Source: Methylobacter sp. | Lineage (GTDB): Bacteria > Pseudomonadota > Gammaproteobacteria > Methylococcales > Methylomonadaceae | NCBI GenBank assembly: GCA_030653985.1 | Contig: JAURYJ010000013.1 | Location: 1 to 47,961 of the forward strand | Direction of reading: 5' to 3' | DNA: 47,961 bases | In this document: positions 1 to 10,281 of the stretch, one piece after another | Layout: each line of letters opens with the position of its first letter | Numbering within the stretch: the stretch's first letter is position 1 | Notes under the pieces: generated by a model | Databases searched by the model: none | Seen by the model: only the letters and a program-made list of their open reading frames with translations | Told to the model about the DNA's origin: nothing | Made by a program: the position numbers and the translations under genes

Positions 1-2
1 CA

Positions 3-119
3 CAAGCTGAATTTGTTTGTGTCGAATGTGGATTCAGCGAGAACGCCGACTTAGTGGGTGCCATGAATGTACTCGCTAAAGGCCATGTGCTGTTAGCAGG
101 AAAACAACCGTCGGGCTGA
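3..119 (+). pseudogene. tnpB: TnpB (IS200/IS605-type) C-terminal end, cut by the window edge
   Basis: Only the last 38 codons lie in the window. They contain the end of the TnpB zinc ribbon (CVECG) followed by SENADLVGAMNVLAKGH, the conserved NAD...GA-N block that carries the last RuvC acidic residue. TnpB is the RNA-guided nuclease of IS200/IS605 and IS607 elements. The reading frame stays open to a TGA at 117-119 and continues off the left edge, so whether the gene is intact cannot be judged here; it is partial in this window rather than proven broken. The downstream structured end supports the call. Confidence 0.85.
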
Positions 120-246
120 CGGGGCTAGTCTGTGAAGTGAGCGATGCAACAAGGTCGCCAGCAGCAGAAACCAGTGAGCAGTAGCGATACACACTCACTC
201 TTAGGCAACTAGGAATCCCCTTGCTTTAACTGGGGGAGGATGTCAA
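120..246 (+). mobile_element. Right end of the IS200/IS605-type element, with likely omega-RNA scaffold
   Basis: The 127 bases after tnpB hold no gene. They end in a C4/G4 hairpin (CCCC at about 217-220, GGGGG at about 231-235) followed by GAGGATGTCAA, the form I know from right ends of IS605-group elements. In that group the 3' end of the tnpB transcript plus the right end is the guide-RNA scaffold, and the chromosomal bases after the cut act as guide. The element probably ends at TCAA, 243-246, making the guide the bases from 247 on. The exact cut is inferred. Confidence 0.6.
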
Positions 247-282
247 GGGTCTGCGGCTTAAACTATCGACGCTGAATATCAA

Positions 283-1593
283 TCAGCTATGTTTAGCGAC
301 AGATTTATGCGGCAATTCAACCTCGTTAATCACACCCGCTTCAGGGTCATTAAAAACAGCGTCATCTATTTCATTTTCCCCGCGTGCGACGATGCAGGTG
401 ACTGCGGCATCACCGGTGACATTGACGGCAGTGCGCACCATATCCAGCAATCTGTCGACACCTAAAATGAGCCCGATACCTTCTACGGGTAAGCCGACTT
501 GATTAAACACCATCGCCAGCATGATTAAACCGACTCCCGGCACGCCGGCTGTGCCTATCGACGCCAAAATGGACATGCCGACCACGGTTGCATATTCACC
601 AGGCCCCAAATCTATGCCATAGACATTGGCGATAAAAACCGTCGCTACGCCTTGCATAATCGCGGTGCCGTCCATGTTAATGGTGGCGCCCAGCGGAATC
701 GTAAACGCAGCGGTAGCATTATTAACGCCCAAACGTTGTTCAACCACTTGCAAGGTAATGGGGATAGTGGCATTGGAACTGGCGGTACTGAAGGAAAAAA
801 TATGCGCCGGACGCATTTTTTTAATAAATATAATCGGATTCAATTTAGCGAACACCGCCAGTAACAGGCTGAGCGTCCCAAAAGCATGCATCAATAAGGC
901 GATGATAACGACGCTGAAATAACCGATCATCGGCACGATTAAACCGAAGCCTTGCTCGGAAAAGGTTTTCGCCATCAAGAAAAACACGCCTATCGGTGCG
1001 ACATCCATGACCAAAGTGACCACCTTCATCATCACTTCATTGAGCTTTTCGGCTAATTGATTCAGTTCCTGACCGATTTCGCCGCACATCAGCATGGCTA
1101 TCGCAAATAAAATCACAAAGAAAATAATTTGCAGCATATTGCCTTCGGCAAAGGCAGTGATCGGATTACTGGGGACAATATTAATAAGAACGTCAGTTAA
1201 CGGCGGCGCGGGTATTGGGGTAAAGGTACTCGCGTTGGCAACCCGCTCAAAACCTTTACCTGGGGCTACGATAATGGCGATCAATAAGGCCAGGATAATC
1301 GCCATGCCTGTGGTGAGGACATATAAAGCGAAGGCTTTAACACCGATCCGCCCTAAAACGCTGACATCGCCAATGCCGCAGACCCCGCAAATCAGCGAGA
1401 ACGTCACCAGCGGGACGACTAGCATTTTTAAGGCGTTAATAAAAGCCGCGCCGACCACATAAAACAGTCCGTCAACCAGATAGTTTTGTACCCAAGCGAC
1501 TTCGTTGAAAAAGATATTAATCAGGCTGCCGAAAATTAAACCGAGGCCCATAGCAATCAGTATTTTGGTGGAAATGGACATTTTCTTTATCAT
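283..1593 (-). CDS. Dicarboxylate/amino acid:cation symporter (DAACS family)
   Basis: 436 residues, the normal length for the GltP/DctA/SstT family of Na+- or H+-coupled inner-membrane carriers for glutamate, aspartate or C4-dicarboxylates. The family signatures are present: the Ser-rich re-entrant loop (FSTASSNATIP), the TM7 motif NMDGTA that binds cation and substrate, and a TM8 region RLLDMVRTAVNVTGDA with the substrate-contacting Asp and Arg. The start MIKKMSIS sits after a GAGGATGAG purine stretch. It ends 37 bases from the insertion-sequence end and is transcribed toward it. Which acid it carries cannot be told from sequence alone. Confidence 0.93.
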   Translation of the reverse strand: MIKKMSISTKILIAMGLGLIFGSLINIFFNEVAWVQNYLVDGLFYVVGAAFINALKMLVVPLVTFSLICGVCGIGDVSVLGRIGVKAFALYVLTTGMAIILALLIAIIVAPGKGFERVANASTFTPIPAPPLTDVLINIVPSNPITAFAEGNMLQIIFFVILFAIAMLMCGEIGQELNQLAEKLNEVMMKVVTLVMDVAPIGVFFLMAKTFSEQGFGLIVPMIGYFSVVIIALLMHAFGTLSLLLAVFAKLNPIIFIKKMRPAHIFSFSTASSNATIPITLQVVEQRLGVNNATAAFTIPLGATINMDGTAIMQGVATVFIANVYGIDLGPGEYATVVGMSILASIGTAGVPGVGLIMLAMVFNQVGLPVEGIGLILGVDRLLDMVRTAVNVTGDAAVTCIVARGENEIDDAVFNDPEAGVINEVELPHKSVAKHS

Positions 1594-1650
1594 TATTACT
1601 CATCCTCGCTCCCATACAGTGCGACACCGTCATTAAGGGCTTGGCGTTAC

Positions 1651-1708
1651 GTGGGCGCGAATTTATTCGCGTATTTAGTAGTCACCGCGCGAATAAATTC
1701 GCGCCCAC
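1651..1708. repeat. Palindromic repeat, copy 1 (intergenic)
   Basis: Two perfect 21-base inverted arms (1651-1671 and 1688-1708) separated by 16 bases. The arm core is GTGGGCGCGAATTTATTCGC. The same arm occurs at 23504-23558 and, as a single unit, at 30214-30239. Here it lies between the symporter and the gene pair at 1856-4104. Confidence 0.9.
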
Positions 1709-1855
1709 ACTGCTTAGTCATTACTTTCTTTTCAGCCTAAGTTAATGACAATGATGCAGCGCGAGCGAGCGAATCGACGACCGGCCGGTTGCCCTACAAT
1801 TTCATGGGTATAAATAGGTATGTCACCCAACATGGCGTATAAGGCTGGCCTTGTA

Positions 1856-2038
1856 CTAACAACAGCGCTTAATGCTATTCCACTTTTCATCCTGCCACTG
1901 CTTGAAAAAAGCAGCCTTACTTAAGGCTATATCGGCTTGATGATGCGCTGCATGATGCCGTAAATAACGCTCGTAAGCATCGTCACCGGAAAGCTGACGC
2001 ACTCCGCGCCAAAACGCTTTGATTTTGCTTAACATCAA
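1856..2038 (-). CDS. YbdD/YjiX family small protein, partner of CstA
   Basis: 60 residues, basic, with the family pattern FWRGVRQLSGDDAYERYLRHH near the N-terminus and a Trp-rich end (FFKQWQDEKW). Proteins of the YbdD/YjiX (DUF466) family are encoded directly after cstA or btsT, and are reported as small partners needed for the transporter to work. Its ATG overlaps the cstA stop codon by 4 bases (ATGA), so translation is probably coupled. It ends in two cysteines just before the stop. Confidence 0.85.
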   Translation of the reverse strand: MMLSKIKAFWRGVRQLSGDDAYERYLRHHAAHHQADIALSKAAFFKQWQDEKWNSIKRCC

Positions 2039-4104
2039 TCCCTCACCCAGTCCTCAGCCAAGCGACTGGGGCTGTGCGGCGATTCCGAAAGCGGCAGCAC
2101 CGGCTTTCCGGTCAGGTAACGACGGCAAACGCGCAGCATATCAAGCACGATCAGCCACAATAAAGCCACAAAAAACAGCGTCAGCCAACCGTCCAGATGC
2201 AAATTGAAGATCAAATGCGGTGCAATAGCGGCTTTCTCCGGCAGCAAAACGCCTGCCGCCAGTTTGTCCGCCAAATCGTTGGCTGCCGCAAAGAAACCGA
2301 TGCGAATATTGTCGCTGGTAATTTTCTCCCAGGCTGCCGCACTGGTAATCGTCACCAGCCACGCTAAAGGCAAACCGGTCACCCAGGCGTATTTAAGCTT
2401 GCCCGATTTAACCAAGATACCGGTGGCGACACTCAGCGCAATCGCTGCCAGCATCTGATTGGCAATGCCGAACAGCGGCCACAAAATATTGACCCCGCCG
2501 TTCGGGTCGATCACGCCGATATACAGAAAATAACCCCAAGCCGCCACCACCAGCGCACTGGTCAAAACCACCGACGGCGTCCACGAGGTTTCGCCCATTT
2601 TCGGCCAGATATTGCCCAGCATATCCTGCAACATGAAGCGACCGACCCGGGTTCCGGCATCCAGCGTGGTCAAGATAAAAATAGCCTCGAACATGATCGC
2701 AAAGTGATACCACAAGGCCAGCATGCTCTCGCCGAACGCACTGCCGAAGATACTCGCCATGCCCACAGCCAGAGACGGTGCGCCGCCGGTACGGGCGAAC
2801 AAGCTGGCCTCGCCCATTTGATTGGCTAACAGCTGCATCTGCTCAACCGTAACCGGAAAACCCCACGATGAAATCACCGCAACAGCATCGACAGCTTCCT
2901 TGCCGACCACGCCTGCCGGGCTGTTAATTGCAAAAAATACGCCGGGATCGAGTACCGTTGCCGCTATCATCGCCATCATCGCGACAAAAGATTCCAGCAT
3001 CATGCTGCCGTAACCGAGCATAGGGATATCGCGTTCATTGGTCAGCAATTTTGGCGTAGTGCCGGAAGCGATCAGCGCATGAAAGCCGGAAATCGCGCCG
3101 CAAGCAATGGTAATAAACATGAACGGGAATAACTTGCCGCCGAAAATAGGCCCGGTGCCGTCGATGAACTGTGTCACTGCGGGCATTTTCACTTCCGGTT
3201 GCAACATAATAATCGCCACCGCCAGCAAGGTGATAGTGCCCAATTTAATGTAAGTCGATAAATAATCGCGCGGCGCCAGCAACAGCCAAACCGGCATAAT
3301 GGCGGCCGCAAAACCGTAAGCCATAACCCACCAAGCCAGCGTTAAGCCTTCTTGATCGAACCAGACCCGCAAAGTTTTATTTTCATCGATCCAGCCGCCA
3401 CCGGCCACGGACAGTAATAATAAAACCACACCTAACGCAGAAGCTTCCAGCACCTGACCGGGGCGAAAACTGCGCATGTACAGACCGACGATCATCGCAA
3501 TCGGAATGGTCGCAGTCACCGTAGCCGTCGCCCACGGGCTATGCTTCATCGCGTTAACCACCACCAGTCCCAGCACTGCAATCAGGATGATCATAATCGC
3601 AAAGGTACCGATTAGCGCCGCCGTGCCGCCCAAGGCGCCCAGCTCGTCGCGCGCCATCTGCCCCAGGCTTTTAGCATCGCGTCGGGTGGACAAAAACAGC
3701 GTCACCATATCCTGCACGCAACCGCCCAATACCGCGCCGAACAAAATCCACAGCGTGCCCGGTAAATAGCCGAACTGCGCGGCCAGCGTCGGCCCCACCA
3801 ACGGCCCAGGCCCTGCAATCGCCGCAAAATGATGACCGAACACGATCCATTTATTGGTCGGCACAAAGTCGCGGCCGTTATCGAGCCGCTCGGCCGGAGT
3901 CGCCCGCGTTTCGTCAACCACCAACACCGTGGCGGCAATCCACGCCGCATAAAAGCGATAGGCAATGGCATACACACACAAGGCGGCGGTAACAAACCAC
4001 AGCGCGTTAATGCTCTCGCCGCGATTTAAAGCGATACCGCCGACCGCTGCCGCACCAAGCGCAGCAATCAGTATCCAGACAGCGTTTTTCAATAGTTTAT
4101 TCAT
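2035..4104 (-). CDS. cstA: Carbon starvation protein A, pyruvate/peptide transporter
   Basis: 689 residues, full length for CstA, an inner-membrane protein with many transmembrane helices. The signature GPGPLVGPTLAAQFGYLPG is present at about residues 97-115, followed by the conserved RRDAKSLGQMARDELG loop. E. coli CstA and its paralog BtsT import pyruvate (CstA possibly also peptides), induced by carbon limitation in enteric bacteria. It forms a two-gene unit with the small protein downstream. The start is followed by a basic N-terminus and first helix, as in the family. Substrate in this organism is inferred. Confidence 0.93.
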   Translation of the reverse strand: MNKLLKNAVWILIAALGAAAVGGIALNRGESINALWFVTAALCVYAIAYRFYAAWIAATVLVVDETRATPAERLDNGRDFVPTNKWIVFGHHFAAIAGPGPLVGPTLAAQFGYLPGTLWILFGAVLGGCVQDMVTLFLSTRRDAKSLGQMARDELGALGGTAALIGTFAIMIILIAVLGLVVVNAMKHSPWATATVTATIPIAMIVGLYMRSFRPGQVLEASALGVVLLLLSVAGGGWIDENKTLRVWFDQEGLTLAWWVMAYGFAAAIMPVWLLLAPRDYLSTYIKLGTITLLAVAIIMLQPEVKMPAVTQFIDGTGPIFGGKLFPFMFITIACGAISGFHALIASGTTPKLLTNERDIPMLGYGSMMLESFVAMMAMIAATVLDPGVFFAINSPAGVVGKEAVDAVAVISSWGFPVTVEQMQLLANQMGEASLFARTGGAPSLAVGMASIFGSAFGESMLALWYHFAIMFEAIFILTTLDAGTRVGRFMLQDMLGNIWPKMGETSWTPSVVLTSALVVAAWGYFLYIGVIDPNGGVNILWPLFGIANQMLAAIALSVATGILVKSGKLKYAWVTGLPLAWLVTITSAAAWEKITSDNIRIGFFAAANDLADKLAAGVLLPEKAAIAPHLIFNLHLDGWLTLFFVALLWLIVLDMLRVCRRYLTGKPVLPLSESPHSPSRLAEDWVRD

Positions 4105-4215
4105 CAGTCATCTGCTATTTTAAGGGTGGTATTCAATTGATCATCCTGGAAAATGGTAATCGGCCTCAACTTAGCGGCTTGATGAATAAGCTACGAAGAA
4201 CCGGTCCTGCTTAGC

Positions 4216-4248
4216 AAAAAAAAGCCCATCATCAAGACGGGCTTTTTT
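4216..4248 (-). terminator. Intrinsic terminator after ilvC
   Basis: GCCC (4224-4227) pairs with GGGC (4239-4242); the stem is extended by A/T pairs on both sides (eight A to the left, six T to the right). Read on the minus strand it lies 23-55 bases beyond the ilvC stop and gives a stem followed by a run of T. The T/A symmetry makes it able to act on both strands. Confidence 0.8.
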
Positions 4249-4270
4249 AAATGCTTAAACCGACTTAAGA

Positions 4271-5846
<1,576 letters not shown>

Positions 5847-5847
<1 letters not shown>

Positions 5848-7583
5848 TACGCCAATTCCCTGTCGGTTGATGTGCCTGATGCGACGCGTAAAGTCATATC
5901 ATGATGGCCTTTGCCTGATTCAATCATCGGATAAACATTTTCGGTTCGGTCAGTCAGGATGTCCAGGAATACCGTGCGGTCTTTCAGCGCAAAAGCTTCT
6001 TCTAGTGCCGGTCTGACGTCTTCGGGTTTATCGATACGCATACCGACATGACCGTAAGCCTCTGCCAGTTTGACAAATTCCGGAATGGTATCCATGTACG
6101 AATGCGAGTAACGGCTTTCGTAGGAAAATTCCTGCCATTGCCGAACCATGCCCATGTAACTGTTATTGAGATTGATAATTTTTACCGGCGTCTTGTATTG
6201 CAAAGCAGTCGATAATTCCTGAATACACATCTGAATACTGGCATCGCCAGTCACGCAGGCAACGTCGAAATCAGGAAACGCCAGTTTAACACCGATGGCC
6301 GCAGGCAAACCAAAACCCATGGTGCCCAAGCCGCCGGAGTTAATCCATCGGCGCGGTTTGTCGAACGGGTAATACTGGGCTGCCCACATTTGATGCTGCC
6401 CCACATCCGAGGTGACATACGCATCGCCTTTGGTGACTTCGTATAACTGCTCAATCACATATTGCGGTTTAATTAACCGACTTTCGCGATCATATTCAAG
6501 ACATTTGACAGCCCGCCATTGGTCGATTTGATTCCACCATCTTTCTAAGACTTTTTTAGAGGGTTTCTTTTTGCTTTCCCTAATTATTTCAAGCATCTGA
6601 TCCAATACGTGCTTAACTTGGCCGACGATAGGAATAGCGACTTTAACGGTCTTGGAAATTGACGCCGGATCAATATCGATATGGATAATTTGGGCATACG
6701 GGCAAAATTCGTCGAGCTTGCCGGTGACGCGGTCATCAAAGCGTGCGCCGATAGCAATAATCACATCGCTCTCGTGCATCGCCATGTTGGCTTCATAGGT
6801 GCCGTGCATCCCCAGCATGCCGACGAACTGTTTGTCAGTTGCAGGGTATGCGCCCAAGCCCATCAAGGTATTGGTAACCGGAAAGCCCAGCGTATGGGCA
6901 AATTCGATTAATTCTTTGCTGGCTTCACCCAAAACTACGCCGCCGCCGGAATAAATGATCGGCTTTTGTGCGGTCAATAATAAATCCACGGCTTTTTTAA
7001 TCTGCCCTTTATCGCCGGAAACCGCCGGGTTATAAGAACGGATAGAGACTTTTTTAGGGTATTTATACGGTACTTTTATTCGGGGATCGGTTATATCTTT
7101 AGGTATATCAACGACAACCGGGCCTGGACGTCCGGTGGTCGCCACATAAAATGCCTTCTTGATGGTTTCAGCCAGTTTAGTGACGTCTTTAACCAGGAAA
7201 TTATGCTTTACGCAGGGACGGGTAATGCCGACCATGTCGACTTCCTGAAACGCATCGCTGCCGATGACCGGCGACGGCACCTGACCGGAAATAATCACCA
7301 TCGGAATTGAATCCATATAAGCAGTGGCAATGCCGGTTACCGCATTGGTGGCTCCAGGGCCTGAAGTGACCAGGACTACGCCCGGTTTGCCGGTGGCGCG
7401 GGCATAGCCATCTGCCGCGTGCGTAGCACCCTGTTCGTGGCGAACCAGAATGTGCTTGACATCGTCCTGCTGGAAAATTGCATCATACAAATGCAATACC
7501 GCCCCGCCGGGATAGCCAAAAATATATTCTACGCCTTCGTCTTTAAGACTCTGAATTACAATTTGTGCGCCGTTTAGCTCCAC
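5847..7583 (-). CDS. ilvB: Acetolactate synthase, large (catalytic) subunit
   Basis: 578 residues, the usual length for the biosynthetic enzyme. It is a thiamine-diphosphate and FAD enzyme that joins two pyruvates, or pyruvate and 2-ketobutyrate. Seen: the N-terminal [14 protein letters not shown], the catalytic Glu region [21 protein letters not shown], the Q loop GSDAFQEVD, the FAD domain [15 protein letters not shown], and the ThDP/Mg2+ motif [29 protein letters not shown] split over about 30 residues. First gene of the ilvBHC operon; the upstream region holds hairpins described separately. Confidence 0.98.
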
Positions 7584-7887
7584 GCTAATACCCTCAAATA
7601 AACTTTCGAATTAAGCCGATTAACTGCATCTTTAAAAATTCAAAACCCAAATACCCGGTTTAATTTTTAAAGCCGCCAGATAATCTGCTGCTGGCAGCCG
7701 CCTTTTCAGACGGCATAATGTGAGCATTTTACTAGGTTTTTGGTCGGATTGTACACGCCTCTGTTGTCCTTTTTAATTCTTGCCGGGCCGGTAACAACCG
7801 ATTATTCGTTTTTGTTAAACGGTGTTATCGGTGGATTTGCGCAAGCCGATCTTGAGCTTGATACCAATCGCTGCCTTGACTCAGGTC
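7584..7887. other. ilvB upstream region with a structured leader
   Basis: This gap holds no convincing gene. On the minus strand, upstream of ilvB, there are two competing hairpins sharing the same arm: GCCGTC with GGCGGC (7697-7714), and GCTGCCAG with CTGGCGGC (about 7671-7699). Closer to the gene, TTTAAAAATT and AATTTTTAAA form an A/T-rich stem (7629-7671). Such mutually exclusive stems upstream of an ilv operon suggest leader control, but no run of Ile/Val/Leu codons and no clear terminator T-tract were found. A short frame in the leader (MPSEKAAASSRLSGGFKN) is not rich in regulatory codons. Confidence 0.35.
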
Positions 7888-8715
7888 CTATGCCGAAAAT
7901 TCAACCTCGTAACCGGCAAATTTGCGGATATTAATCACACCCGTATCCAGTAATAAATATTGACCTTTTATGCCATGCAGCACCCCTGATACGTCGGGGC
8001 TCTTATCAAGATTAAACGACTTAACCTTGACAGGATAATTATCCACCGGGAAATGAATATCCACAGGCGACGCATCGACTAATAATTCAATCGCCTGCGG
8101 CCCAAAACGCTGACTTATTTCACTCAATTCGACTGCACAAACAGCGATTAATTCATCCCGTTTTACCACTAGGTCTACAGCTTCGGCCTTCATTTTAAGC
8201 ATTTGCTGCCAGCTGGTTTTATCGCTGACATGTTTGGCAATGGCGATTTCGACCAGACCTGAAATATAGCGCGACTGCACTTTAAAAATCGGTAACGCCT
8301 GCACCGCACCTTGATCTATCCAGCGCGTCGGAATTTGAGTCTGCCTAGTAATACCGACCTTAATGCCGCTGGAATTGGCCAGATAAACCACATGCGGCTG
8401 AAAGCAGAACGCCTCGCCCCATGAGGGTTCACGGCATGTACCTGCTGCATAATGGCAGGTTTCCGGTTTCATAATGCACATGTCGCACTGCGCCAAGGAA
8501 ATAAAACAGGGATAGCAATAGCCCTGATTAAAACTCTTTTTAATTGACCTGTTGCAGTGTACGCAACTGATTTTCGCCGTATAGCTCAGCTTAATCGGCT
8601 TACCGATCAGTGGATTTAAAGCGACCAATTGATCACCTACCGGCAACTCATACTGAACCGGCTTTGAACCGTCTGCTTCCAGATGGGCGTGCATTTTTCT
8701 TAATGGTCCCTGCAT
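7888..8715 (-). CDS. DUF2797 domain-containing protein
   Basis: 275 residues. The N-terminal half is Cys-rich, with CVHCNRS, CYPCF, CDMCIM and a later C...C pair, fitting two zinc-binding sites (about residues 50-115). The middle segment VVYLANSSGIKVGITRQTQIPTRWIDQGA resembles the start of a GIY-YIG-like fold, with GIKVGITR as its core. This arrangement is that of DUF2797, a family of unknown function in Proteobacteria. It lies between the ilv and moa genes on the same strand, 37 bases after moaE, and could share its transcript. No function is claimed. Confidence 0.85.
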   Translation of the reverse strand: MQGPLRKMHAHLEADGSKPVQYELPVGDQLVALNPLIGKPIKLSYTAKISCVHCNRSIKKSFNQGYCYPCFISLAQCDMCIMKPETCHYAAGTCREPSWGEAFCFQPHVVYLANSSGIKVGITRQTQIPTRWIDQGAVQALPIFKVQSRYISGLVEIAIAKHVSDKTSWQQMLKMKAEAVDLVVKRDELIAVCAVELSEISQRFGPQAIELLVDASPVDIHFPVDNYPVKVKSFNLDKSPDVSGVLHGIKGQYLLLDTGVINIRKFAGYEVEFSA

Positions 8716-8752
8716 TCAGGTGGTTCCTATAAAATTCATAACAACGGGCCGG

Positions 8753-9199
8753 TTAAAGATAACCGTCCGTATTTTTTACTAGCCAACGCTCGGCTTGGGA
8801 TTGTAACCGCTCCTTTTTCCAGAAAGGCGCTCTCGACTTTAACGCTTCCATAATGTACCGACTCGCATCAAACGCATCGCCACGATGTGATGTCCATACC
8901 GCTACTAGCACTATCGGCTCATTAGGCAGAATATCGCCGACCCGGTGCACCACCAGCGCATTGATAATCGGCCATTGTTGCAAGGCTTCGGCCACGATTT
9001 TTCCCAACTGCTTTTCAGTCATGCCGGGGTAATGTTCCAGTGTCATCCCTTTAACATCATCACCGCCATTGAAATCGCGCATCGTGCCAATAAAAACGCT
9101 GGTTGCGCCAAACTTTCCGGCTAAATTCTGTGCCGAATGCTGATGCAACTGAATTTCCTGCCAGGGATCAAACACTTCTGCGCAAATTTTTATGTGCAT
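8753..9199 (-). CDS. moaE: Molybdopterin synthase catalytic subunit MoaE
   Basis: 148 residues, standard length. MoaE forms a heterotetramer with MoaD and puts two sulfurs into cyclic pyranopterin monophosphate to make molybdopterin. Seen: GATSVFIGTMRDFNGGDDVKGMTLEHYPGM, the HRVGDILPNEPIVLVAV strand region, and the active-site KSRAPFWKKE with the two catalytic lysines. It starts 2 bases after the moaD stop, so the two subunits are surely co-translated. Confidence 0.97.
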   Translation of the reverse strand: MHIKICAEVFDPWQEIQLHQHSAQNLAGKFGATSVFIGTMRDFNGGDDVKGMTLEHYPGMTEKQLGKIVAEALQQWPIINALVVHRVGDILPNEPIVLVAVWTSHRGDAFDASRYIMEALKSRAPFWKKERLQSQAERWLVKNTDGYL

Positions 9200-9201
9200 G
9201 A

Positions 9202-9435
9202 TCAGCCTCCGGTTACCGGCGGAAAAAAAGCCACTTCATCGCCGTCCTTAACGGCACTATTCAATTCGACATAGTCCATATTCACCGCCGCCAAACTATT
9301 ATCCGGCAATGCTTTATTGGGATTGGCGCAACCCCATACATCAGCGACGGTAGCAATACCTGCAAACTCCAGATAGTCTTCCGAGCGGCCGATACTTTCT
9401 TTCAAGCTGGCAAAATAACGCACCTTAATTGACAT
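9202..9435 (-). CDS. moaD: Molybdopterin synthase sulfur carrier subunit MoaD
   Basis: A ubiquitin-like protein ending in PPVTGG; the C-terminal Gly-Gly is adenylated and turned into a thiocarboxylate by MoeB-type enzymes. Starting at the ATG at 9435 gives 77 residues beginning MSIKVRYFASLKESIG, as in the family; a GTG at 9444 would add three residues (MMI) of no clear use. Directly upstream of moaE on the same strand, and divergent from moaC across a short gap with tandem repeats. Confidence 0.95.
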   Translation of the reverse strand: MSIKVRYFASLKESIGRSEDYLEFAGIATVADVWGCANPNKALPDNSLAAVNMDYVELNSAVKDGDEVAFFPPVTGG

Positions 9436-9515
9436 AATCATCACTCAGTTACAAAAAAATAAAGTCGATATAAAAAGACCGATTAACGGCTTTTTTTAAA
9501 AAGCGCATAATTTCG

Positions 9516-9564
9516 CCTTGAACCTTGAACCTTGAACCCTGAACCCTGAACCCTGAACCCTGAA
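9516..9564. repeat. Heptamer tandem repeat, seven units
   Basis: Seven consecutive 7-base units, three of CCTTGAA followed by four of CCCTGAA, fill 49 bases between the divergent moaD and moaC genes. Each unit contains TTGAAC or CTGAAC, which resembles a -35 element, and a TATAAT lies just downstream at 9572-9577. Confidence 0.95.
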
Positions 9565-9571
9565 CCTTTGT

Positions 9572-9577
9572 TATAAT
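9572..9577 (+). promoter_or_regulatory. Candidate -10 element for moaC
   Basis: A perfect TATAAT 41 bases upstream of the moaC ATG. A -35 would fall inside the heptamer repeat; the best matches (CTGAAC) give spacers of 20 or 13 bases, neither ideal, so the promoter is only probable. Confidence 0.4.
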
Positions 9578-9617
9578 AAAACGTGCTTGCCTCTTTCATT
9601 AATAATTTTACAGAAAA

Positions 9618-10100
9618 ATGACCGCATTAACTCACTTTAATCAATCCGGCGAAGCTCACATGGTTGACGTTGGCGAAAAAGCGATCACTCAGCGTACTGC
9701 CGTCACCGAAGGCTATATTGACATGCAGCCGTCTACGCTCAAATTGATCGTAGACGGCGGACACAAAAAAGGCGATGTGCTGGCCATAGCGAGAATTGCC
9801 GGCATCATGGCTAGTAAGAAAACGGCGGATCTGATTCCGCTCTGCCATCCGCTACCTCTGACGCATGTGGAAATCCAGCTGAGCGCAGAAATCGACAACA
9901 ACCGGATACGCTGTCAGACCACGGTAAAAACCAACGGACAAACTGGTGTAGAAATGGAAGCACTCAATGCCACACAAATTACCTTACTGACCATTTACGA
10001 TATGTGCAAAGCCGTAGATAGAGGCATGGTCATTCAGTCAGTCCGATTACTGGAAAAAGAGGGCGGCAAGTCGGGACACTGGCATTGCAATCAACAGTGA
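9618..10100 (+). CDS. moaC: Cyclic pyranopterin monophosphate synthase MoaC
   Basis: 160 residues, usual length. With MoaA it converts GTP to cyclic pyranopterin monophosphate, the first part of molybdenum cofactor synthesis. Seen: [18 protein letters not shown] at the N-terminus, the conserved [20 protein letters not shown] with active-site Lys and His, and GVEMEALNA...[14 protein letters not shown]. Divergent from moaDE. No moaA is within the window. Confidence 0.97.
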   Translation: MTALTHFNQSGEAHMVDVGEKAITQRTAVTEGYIDMQPSTLKLIVDGGHKKGDVLAIARIAGIMASKKTADLIPLCHPLPLTHVEIQLSAEIDNNRIRCQTTVKTNGQTGVEMEALNATQITLLTIYDMCKAVDRGMVIQSVRLLEKEGGKSGHWHCNQQ

Positions 10101-10281
10101 TATTTAGCTGCTAGAAAGCAGAAAAATAACACTGATCGGCTACATTTAAAACCCTTATCAACCAGTATGGGCAACCGATCCAGCTAATGTGTTTGTTTAT
10201 TGGATTTGATACACTAAACTTATATTGCCAACAACGTGCCGACTAGTTTGGCGCTATGTTTGAATAACAGCAGAGATAACT

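Noticed and set aside
7740..7934. Plus-strand open frame of 64 codons between ilvB and the DUF2797 gene
   Set aside because: It runs antisense into the end of the DUF2797 gene, has no ribosome site and no recognisable product.
9516..9564. Possible CRISPR-like array
   Set aside because: The units are 7 bases with no spacers; it is a simple tandem repeat. The same holds for 30856-30879.
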